A DNA stretch of 27,673 nucleotides from NCBI GenBank assembly GCA_002435715.1, contig DISD01000071.1, forward strand, positions 4,066 through 31,738. The letters are read 5' to 3'. Positions 22,825 to 27,673 of the stretch are shown here, piece after piece; the first letter of the stretch is position 1, and each line of letters begins with the position of its first letter. This DNA is from Rhodospirillaceae bacterium UBA6219. Lineage in GTDB: Bacteria; Pseudomonadota; Alphaproteobacteria; Rhodospirillales; Magnetospirillaceae. Made by a program: the position numbers and the translations under genes. Below the pieces are notes generated by a model. The model searched no databases. It was not told the origin of the DNA and was given only the letters and a program-made list of their open reading frames with translations.

Positions 22825-22842
22825 ATGTGATCAAGATCACCT
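22825..22842. promoter_or_regulatory. CRP/FNR-like palindromic operator
   Basis: TGTGATCAAGATCACC (22826-22841) matches the TGTGA-N6-TCACA consensus of CRP-type regulators at 9 of 10 half-site bases. Its core GTGATC-AA-GATCAC is a perfect 14-bp palindrome, also close to TTGAT-N4-ATCAA of FNR. It lies between two convergent genes rather than upstream of a visible start, so its target is unclear. Regulator identity is inference. Confidence 0.5.
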
Positions 22843-22869
22843 GGAAGACCGTTCTGGACGGTCTTCCAG
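22841..22869. terminator. Perfect 12-bp hairpin between convergent genes
   Basis: CTGGAAGACCGT (22841-22852), loop TCTGG and ACGGTCTTCCAG (22858-22869) form an uninterrupted 12-bp stem. Its position between the coiled-coil gene and the convergent YchJ gene suggests a bidirectional transcription stop. There is no T-tract on either side, so intrinsic termination would be atypical. Confidence 0.55.
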
Positions 22870-22920
22870 ATGGCGTGCGCCCCAATAACAGGGATGATCA
22901 GGCCGGCACGTATGGGCGTC

Positions 22921-23394
22921 TTAAGCCCCGCAGCACTTCTTGAATTTCTTGCCCGAACCGCAGGGGCAAGGATCGTTGCGGCCGACCTTGTCGACCTGGC
23001 GCTGCTGCGGGCGCGGGTTCATCACCCCGTCCACATAGACCCAGCGGCCATCGAGCTTGCGGAACGACGCCAGTTCGTGATGGGCATAGGGCTTGCCACG
23101 GAAGGTATAGCGGGCAACGAATTCCACCGAACCATTGTCACCGTCTTCGGAAGCGCCGCGCACTTCCAGACCGTGCCACTTGGCTTCCTTGATCCAGGCC
23201 TCGGTTTCCTCGTGGTTGTAATCTTCCTTGGCTTCCGGGGCCAGGGTCGTTTCCAGATAAGCCGCATTGGCCTGGGTAAAGGCGGTATAGCGCGACCGCA
23301 TCAAGGCTTCGGGAGAGGAAGCCGCGGCACCGGACAGCAAGGGAGCGCAGCACAGATCCAGGCTTTGGCCCGAACCACAGGGACAAGTGGTCAT
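22921..23394 (-). CDS. YchJ family SEC-C motif protein
   Basis: This 157-residue protein has an N-terminal SEC-C motif (CPCGSGQSLDLCC, residues 4-16) and a second at the C terminus (DPCPCGSGKKFKKCC). Each is a zinc-binding Cys cluster of the SecA-tail type. Between them is the NTF2-like YchJ domain (ALMRSRYTAFTQANAAYLETT and VEFVARYTFRGKPYAHHELASF). This is the UPF0225/YchJ pattern, with normal length and both motifs intact. The biochemical role is unknown. GAGG eight bases before the ATG supports the start. It is the last gene of the minus-strand block that begins upstream of parB. Confidence 0.9.
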   Translation of the reverse strand: MTTCPCGSGQSLDLCCAPLLSGAAASSPEALMRSRYTAFTQANAAYLETTLAPEAKEDYNHEETEAWIKEAKWHGLEVRGASEDGDNGSVEFVARYTFRGKPYAHHELASFRKLDGRWVYVDGVMNPRPQQRQVDKVGRNDPCPCGSGKKFKKCCGA

Positions 23395-23416
23395 GAAGGA
23401 AACCTCGTTTGGAAAA

Positions 23417-23773
23417 TCAGAACTCGATCAGATTGGAAAACACGAAAATCCCCAGCAACGCCACGGTGTAGAAGGCGCTGCCCAGGCCCAGAAGAAACAA
23501 GATGTTGCCCATGGTGCGCAAGGGATACATGCGCCTCTCGCGGGATCGGCGTTCGCCCGAACGCTTTTCCAAGCCGCCGACCACAGTGACGAACATATTG
23601 CCGCCGATGAAGGGAAAGGACAGGCGGATATGAATGGGATGACGGCGCCAGGAATTGGGTTTGACGGCATTCCACAAAGCGGCCCGCTGCTCGGGGGTGA
23701 AACTGGCCACCACTTCCGCCGGCAGGCGGTCCATCAGTGATTCAAGGCCGCCATTTTCCAACGCCTGGTTCAT
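23417..23773 (-). CDS. Small protein with C-terminal membrane segment, unknown function
   Basis: This 118-residue protein has a polar N-terminal half (ESLMDRLPAEVVASFTPEQR) and a basic middle (RRHPIHIRLSFPF, then EKRSGERRSRERRMYPLR). One strongly hydrophobic helix, about 92-114, ends in FVFSNLIEF. The positive cluster before the helix predicts a cytoplasmic N terminus. The start is moved from 23800 to 23773 because a very strong ribosome site (GGGGGGAG) lies just before that ATG. No family is recognised. It sits 22 bp upstream of ychJ on the same strand and may be co-transcribed with it. Confidence 0.72.
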   Translation of the reverse strand: MNQALENGGLESLMDRLPAEVVASFTPEQRAALWNAVKPNSWRRHPIHIRLSFPFIGGNMFVTVVGGLEKRSGERRSRERRMYPLRTMGNILFLLGLGSAFYTVALLGIFVFSNLIEF

Positions 23774-23835
23774 GTCTCCCCCCTCTCTGACTTCTGTCAA
23801 AGCATAGTATTCAACAGCTTACGGGCCAGAGTCGA

Positions 23836-23853
23836 GGGCCGCGATGGCGGCCC
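23836..23853 (-). terminator. Possible terminator hairpin after parB
   Basis: GGGCCGC (23836-23842), loop GATG and GCGGCCC (23847-23853) form a 7-bp all-GC stem starting 3 bp after the parB stop codon on the minus strand. The following bases are not T-rich, so efficiency is doubtful. Confidence 0.4.
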
Positions 23854-23856
23854 CCT

Positions 23857-24777
23857 TTACACACCCGAGCGTGACAGCCGCGACAGAATGTCGTCCAGCT
23901 GTTCCAGGCTGGAATAATGGATGGTCAATTCGCCGCCCTTGCCGGTGCTGGTCAGCACCACCTTGCAGCCCAATTGCTCGGTCAGATCCCGTTCCAGGGC
24001 GGCGGTGTCGGCATCCTTGTCGAACAGCTTGCCCTGGGATTTACCCTTGCTGGGCTTGGCGGTCGACGCCCCTTCGCCACCCGCCAGCTTTTCGGTCTGA
24101 CGCACGTTCAGCTGCTTGTCCACCACTTCGCGGGCCAAGCCCACCGGATCGGGAGCGGTCAACAAGGCGCGGGCATGACCAGCCGACAACTGACCCTGGT
24201 CCAGCATGTCCTTGACCGGGCCGGGCAGCGCCAACAGACGCATCATATTGGCCACATGGCTGCGCGACTTGCCAACGGCGCGGGCCAGTTCTTCCTGGGT
24301 GTGGCTGAATTCTTCCACCAGACGGCGATAGCCCTCGGCCTCTTCCAAGGCGGTCAGGTCCTGGCGCTGCAGGTTTTCCACCAGCGCCACTTCCAAGGCT
24401 TCCTTGTCGGACAGCTCGCGGATGATGACCGGGACTTCGTGCAATTGCGCCCGCTGGGCCGCCCGCCACCGCCGTTCACCGGCGATGATTTCGTACATGC
24501 CGTCATGGGGACGCACCAGGATCGGCTGCAACACCCCCTTGGTGCGCACCGATTCCACCAGATCGGCGATGGCGGATTCGTCGAATTGCCGGCGCGGCTG
24601 GAACTTGCCGGGCTTCAGCTGGGCGACGGCCAGATTGCGCAGGCCGCTGGGGGCCGGCACGGCTTCATCGGCCAGGGCGGCAGCGCCTTCGACCACCGCG
24701 GCAGCAGCGGCCACACCCGAATCCCCCAACAGGGCCGACAGGCCCCGACCCAGCTTGCGACGCTTTTCTTCCGCCAC
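23857..24777 (-). CDS. parB: Chromosome partitioning protein ParB
   Basis: ParB is a CTP-dependent clamp that loads at parS, spreads along DNA and activates ParA for chromosome segregation. The 306-residue product begins EEKRRKLGRGLSALLGD, where the LGRGLSALLGD segment is the ParA-stimulating N-terminal motif. The CTP-binding domain has KFQPRRQFDE and GERRWRA (100-106) plus ENLQRQDL (134 onward). The parS-binding HTH is around HTQEELARAVGKSRSHVANMM, and a C-terminal dimerisation domain ends the protein. The start is a GTG at 24777, preceded by AAGGA. The frame open up to 24861 would overlap parA and lacks similarity. It lies 5 bp after parA, and a perfect parS site is 1.4 kb away. Confidence 0.95.
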   Translation of the reverse strand: MAEEKRRKLGRGLSALLGDSGVAAAAAVVEGAAALADEAVPAPSGLRNLAVAQLKPGKFQPRRQFDESAIADLVESVRTKGVLQPILVRPHDGMYEIIAGERRWRAAQRAQLHEVPVIIRELSDKEALEVALVENLQRQDLTALEEAEGYRRLVEEFSHTQEELARAVGKSRSHVANMMRLLALPGPVKDMLDQGQLSAGHARALLTAPDPVGLAREVVDKQLNVRQTEKLAGGEGASTAKPSKGKSQGKLFDKDADTAALERDLTEQLGCKVVLTSTGKGGELTIHYSSLEQLDDILSRLSRSGV

Positions 24778-24782
24778 TGTCC

Positions 24783-25586
24783 TTACACTCCCTTGCTGGC
24801 TGAAACTTCGCGCTTCAGCACTTCGGCGGCCAGATGGATATAGGCTTCCGATCCGGCGCATTTGTGGTCATAGATCAAAACCGGCTTGCCATAAGACGGC
24901 GCTTCGGAAATGCGCACGTTGCGCGGAATCACCGTCTTGTAAACCTTTTCGCCGAAGAACTCGCGCACGTCGGCGGCCACCTGTTCGGTCAAATTGTTGC
25001 GCTTGTCGAACATGGTGAGCACGATACCCTGCAATTCCAGGCCGGGGTTGAAGCCCTTACGCACCGCCTCGATGGTCTTGACCAGATGGCTGATGCCTTC
25101 GAGCGCGAAAAACTCGCATTGCAGCGGCACCATCACCGAATGGGACGCCACCAAGGCATTCAGGGTCAGCAGGTTCAAGGACGGCGGACAATCGATCAGC
25201 ACATAATCGTAAGCCCCCAAGGCCGGCTTCAACGCCTGGACCAAACGGGTCTCGCGGTTGTCCATGTCGACCAATTCGATCTCGGCACCCGACAGATCGA
25301 CGCCCGACGGCACCACCGCCAGACCGGGGATTTCAGTCGCTTGGGTGGTCTCGGCCAGTCCAGCCTCGCCGATCAGCACGTGATAGGAATTGACGTCGCG
25401 GGCGTCGCGGGGAATGCCCAAACCGGTGCTGGCATTGCCCTGGGGATCCAGATCGATCAACAGCACGGTCTTTTGGGTCGCCGCCATGGCAGTGGCCAGA
25501 TTGATGGCGGTGGTGGTCTTGCCCACGCCCCCCTTCTGGTTGGCGACGGCGATGATGCGAGTAGGCTTGGTGCCAGTATCAGCCAC
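24783..25586 (-). CDS. parA: Chromosome partitioning ATPase ParA (Soj)
   Basis: ParA is a DNA-binding, ATP-dependent dimer whose gradient moves ParB-parS complexes. The 267-residue protein has the deviant Walker A KGGVGKTT at 18-25 (VANQKGGVGKTTTAINLA) and LLIDLDPQGNASTGLG with the Walker A' aspartate. Walker B follows as YDYVLIDCPPSLNLL, and NNLTEQVAADVREFFGEKVY plus TVIPRNVRISEAPSYGKPV are typical of chromosomal ParA. There is no N-terminal HTH extension, which distinguishes it from plasmid type Ia. The GTG start is preceded by AAAGAGG at 6 bp. It overlaps the end of rsmG by 8 bp, the usual gidB-parA arrangement. Confidence 0.96.
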   Translation of the reverse strand: MADTGTKPTRIIAVANQKGGVGKTTTAINLATAMAATQKTVLLIDLDPQGNASTGLGIPRDARDVNSYHVLIGEAGLAETTQATEIPGLAVVPSGVDLSGAEIELVDMDNRETRLVQALKPALGAYDYVLIDCPPSLNLLTLNALVASHSVMVPLQCEFFALEGISHLVKTIEAVRKGFNPGLELQGIVLTMFDKRNNLTEQVAADVREFFGEKVYKTVIPRNVRISEAPSYGKPVLIYDHKCAGSEAYIHLAAEVLKREVSASKGV

Positions 25587-26214
25587 GGCGAACCTCTTTC
25601 AGGTGAAGGACAAGGCCGGATGCGTCCGACAGCGACGGGATGCGTTGCGCTGCGATATTCCAATCTTTGGCGGCCTGGGTCAATTCGTCTTCCGCCCCCC
25701 TGCCCTTCAGGAACAGGCAGTGACCTTCCGGCAACAGGTGCGGTTCGGCCCAGTTCAGCAATTTATCCAAGCTGGCCAAGGCCCGAGCGGTGACCAAATC
25801 GGCACCCAAGGGCTCGACCTTCTCGATGCGTTTATTGTGGATGGTCACCGAAGTTTCGGTGACGCGGGCCACTTCGCGCAAAAAGGCGCATTTGCGGGCA
25901 TCGGATTCGATCAGATGCACGTCGGGCACACCCAGGATCGCCAGCACCAGACCGGGGAAACCGGCGCCGCTGCCCATGTCGACAAGTCTGTGGACAGATT
26001 GTGGAACAAGCGGGAAAAGCTGCGCAGAATCCAGGAAATGCCGGGACCACAGGCTGGGGATGGTATCGGGGCCGACCAGATTGATGGATTTCTGCCACTT
26101 CACCAGCAGCTCGGCATAGGCCTGCAGCTTGGCCAAGGATTCTGGCGCCAGGCTCAGCGGGGCCAGAATTTCCGGCCCATCACTCTTGTGGTCTTGTTTC
26201 ACGTGAAACACCAT
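25579..26214 (-). CDS. rsmG: 16S rRNA (guanine-N7)-methyltransferase RsmG (GidB)
   Basis: RsmG methylates G527 (E. coli numbering) of 16S rRNA, and its loss gives low-level streptomycin resistance. The protein of about 211 residues has QAYAELLVKWQKSINLVGP and RHFLDSAQLFPLVP. The SAM-binding motif is LVDMGSGAGFPGLVLAI, followed by HLIESDARKCAFLREVAR and VTARALASLDKLLNWA, all standard family blocks. The start at 26214 (MVFHVKQ) is preferred over 26247, which would overlap mnmG by 26 bp; neither has an obvious ribosome site. Its first codons carry a parS site (residues FHVKQ), a common arrangement in this locus. It is 7 bp downstream of mnmG. Confidence 0.93.
   Translation of the reverse strand: MVFHVKQDHKSDGPEILAPLSLAPESLAKLQAYAELLVKWQKSINLVGPDTIPSLWSRHFLDSAQLFPLVPQSVHRLVDMGSGAGFPGLVLAILGVPDVHLIESDARKCAFLREVARVTETSVTIHNKRIEKVEPLGADLVTARALASLDKLLNWAEPHLLPEGHCLFLKGRGAEDELTQAAKDWNIAAQRIPSLSDASGLVLHLKEVRRG
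26195..26210. other. parS: parS centromere-like site
   Basis: TGTTTCACGTGAAACA is a perfect 16-bp palindrome identical to the bacterial parS consensus bound by ParB. It lies within the first codons of rsmG, about 1.4 kb from the start of parB. I saw no second copy in the window. Its recognition by the local ParB is inference from the conserved family, but the match leaves little doubt. Confidence 0.93.
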
Positions 26215-26221
26215 ATATGGA

Positions 26222-27673
26222 TCAGGCGGCAGGGCGCCGTTTAACATGGGCCATCAGGGCGACCAGAGCCGCCGGGGTAACCCCCGAGATACGACCGGCA
26301 TCGGCCAAAGTGGCGGGTCGGGCAGTCTTCAGCTTTTGGCGAACTTCCGCTGACAACGACCCGATGGCATCGTAATCGACGTCGTCAGGCAGCACCATGT
26401 CTTCTTCGCGGCGATAGGCCCGAATATCGGCTTCCTGACGGGCCAGATAGCCCTGGTACTTGCCTTCGATTTCCAGTTGCTCAGCCACCGTACCGGTCAG
26501 ATCGGACAGAAGCGGCCACATGCTCGACAGCCGCGTCAAATCCAGATTGGGATAAGCCAGCAGGTCCCATGCCGACCGCACCACGCCATCCAGGTTCACA
26601 TCCAGGCCGGCTTGTCGCAACACGTTGGGCGACGCCTTCAGCGAATGCAGCAATTCCTTTCCCTGGGTGATGGCCTGGGCCTTGGCGGTGAAGGCAGCGG
26701 CGCGGGTGCTGCCGACGCAGCCGTGCTCCATCCCCTTCCCCGTCAGCCGCAGATCGGCATTGTCGGCGCGCAAGATCAATCGATACTCGGCGCGCGAGGT
26801 GAACATGCGATAGGGCTCGCGGGTGCCCACCGTGACCAGATCGTCCACCATCACCCCCATATAGGCGTCGGCCCGATCCAGGATCAGCGGCGCGTTACCG
26901 GCGACAAAACGGGCGGCATTGAGGCCCGCCAACAGACCCTGGGCGCCGGCTTCCTCGTAACCGGTGGTGCCGTTGATCTGACCGGCCAGGAACAGGCCGC
27001 CCATCACCTTGGTTTCCAGCGACCGCTTCAACTGCCGCGGATCGACGAAATCATATTCGATGGCATAGCCCGGCCGGATAATCCTGACGTTTTCCAATCC
27101 CGGAATGGTGCGGATCATCGCATCCTGCACATCGGCCGGCAGCGAGGTGGAAATGCCGTTGGGATAGACGGTCGGGTCGTCCAGCCCCTCGGGTTCCAGG
27201 AAGATCTGGTGGCGTTCCTTGTCGGCGAAGCGGACGATCTTGTCCTCGATCGACGGACAATAGCGCGGGCCCACGCTTTGGATGCGGCCCGAATACATCG
27301 CCGACCGATGCAGGTTGGTACGGATCACCTGGTGGGTCTGGTCGTTGGTGTAGGTGATGCCGCAAGCGATCTGCGGGGTGGTGACGGCTTTGGTCAGGTA
27401 CGAGAACGGAACCGGCGGGTCGTCTCCGTCCTGGCGCTCCAATTCTTCCCAGCGGATGGTGCGGCCATCCAGACGGGCCGGGGTTCCGGTCTTCAGACGC
27501 TCGACCGGCAGACCCAGCCGGCGCAGCGTGCGCGACAGGCCGTAATTGGGTGCGTCACCAACCCGGCCCGCCGGCCAGGTCTTCTCGCCGCAATGGATCA
27601 GACCCGACAGAAAGGTTCCGGTGGTCAGCACGACGGCCCCGCAAAAGATGGTGCGGCCATCGGCCAGGATCAC
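26222..27673 (-). CDS. mnmG: tRNA uridine-5-carboxymethylaminomethyl enzyme MnmG (GidA), C-terminal part cut by window edge
   Basis: MnmG, with MnmE, installs the cmnm5 group on wobble U34 of certain tRNAs using FAD, glycine and methylene-tetrahydrofolate. The window holds 483 residues ending at TGA 26224-26222. The family is about 620 residues, so about 140 N-terminal residues with the FAD-binding GGGHAG motif lie beyond the edge. Present are GTFLSGLIHCGEKTWPAGR, signature 1 GPRYCPSIEDKI and the catalytic-loop region. Signature 2 is AGQINGTTGYEEAGAQG, and the C-terminal helical MnmE-contact domain is SLSAEVRQKLKTARPATLAD followed by RISGVTPAAL. No frameshift is seen. The apparent first codon at the edge is simply where the window ends. 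Confidence 0.96.
   Translation of the reverse strand: MILADGRTIFCGAVVLTTGTFLSGLIHCGEKTWPAGRVGDAPNYGLSRTLRRLGLPVERLKTGTPARLDGRTIRWEELERQDGDDPPVPFSYLTKAVTTPQIACGITYTNDQTHQVIRTNLHRSAMYSGRIQSVGPRYCPSIEDKIVRFADKERHQIFLEPEGLDDPTVYPNGISTSLPADVQDAMIRTIPGLENVRIIRPGYAIEYDFVDPRQLKRSLETKVMGGLFLAGQINGTTGYEEAGAQGLLAGLNAARFVAGNAPLILDRADAYMGVMVDDLVTVGTREPYRMFTSRAEYRLILRADNADLRLTGKGMEHGCVGSTRAAAFTAKAQAITQGKELLHSLKASPNVLRQAGLDVNLDGVVRSAWDLLAYPNLDLTRLSSMWPLLSDLTGTVAEQLEIEGKYQGYLARQEADIRAYRREEDMVLPDDVDYDAIGSLSAEVRQKLKTARPATLADAGRISGVTPAALVALMAHVKRRPAA

Noticed and set aside
22870..23589. 239-residue plus-strand frame downstream of the CRP/FNR-like site
   Set aside because: I considered it as the operator's target, but it is antisense to the YchJ gene, which has two intact SEC-C motifs. 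No ribosome site or domain is visible.
1..27673. CRISPR arrays, insertion sequences, toxin-antitoxin pairs or phage genes
   Set aside because: I looked for regularly spaced repeats, transposase or integrase motifs and small paired genes. None was seen apart from the two-copy 18-bp repeat.

Overview
The window is GC-rich, densely packed bacterial chromosome. It is most consistent with an alphaproteobacterium of the Rhodospirillales (Magnetospirillum-like). The evidence is the gene order mnmG-rsmG-parA-parB with a parS palindrome, the family content, the frequent GTG starts and the many 4-bp stop/start overlaps. The genus is inference. The parABS/rsmG/mnmG block suggests proximity to the replication origin. 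No insertion sequence, transposase, integrase, rRNA or CRISPR array is visible.

Layout. (1) 1-8651, plus strand: the end of htpX, rsmB, an O-antigen-ligase-like membrane protein, moaA, then a tightly overlapping run of nadK, an AbrB-family membrane protein, a WbuC-like cupin, pseC and pseG. The last two belong to CMP-pseudaminic acid synthesis. (2) 8648-10855, minus strand: a housekeeping cluster of CnoX/YbbN-like thioredoxin-TPR protein, Lon-substrate-binding-domain protein, Trm112-like protein and a DUF971 protein with a Gly/Cys tail. (3) 11030-11159: tRNA-Gly(GCC) with promoter and terminator. (4) 11317-22746: a surface-glycan region. It holds an AlgI-type MBOAT acyltransferase, two SGNH proteins, a radical-SAM/SPASM-like protein, a GT2, an unassigned polytopic membrane protein, a SqdB-type UDP-sulfoquinovose synthase homologue, a second SDR epimerase, a Wzx-like flippase, a second GT2 with an odd metal motif and a small coiled-coil protein. 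(5) 22747-22920: a convergent intergenic spacer with a CRP/FNR-like palindrome abutting a perfect hairpin. (6) 22921-27673, minus strand: a YchJ/SEC-C protein, a small membrane protein, parB, parA, rsmG (with parS at its 5' end) and the C-terminal three quarters of mnmG.

How the genes may work together. The glycan region contains nucleotide-sugar synthesis (two SDR enzymes), sugar transfer (two GT2), lipid-linked export (flippase), acylation of exported sugar (MBOAT plus SGNH proteins) and, at 1.9 kb, a ligase/polymerase-type protein. The most interesting hypothesis is an O-acylated envelope glycan containing a sulfoquinovose-type sugar, built without the usual sulfolipid glycosyltransferase nearby. 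The pse genes presumably feed a separate glycan, such as flagellin or LPS decoration, but pseB, pseH, pseI and pseF are not in this window.

Limits: all family calls are from reading motifs in the translations. No database search was run.
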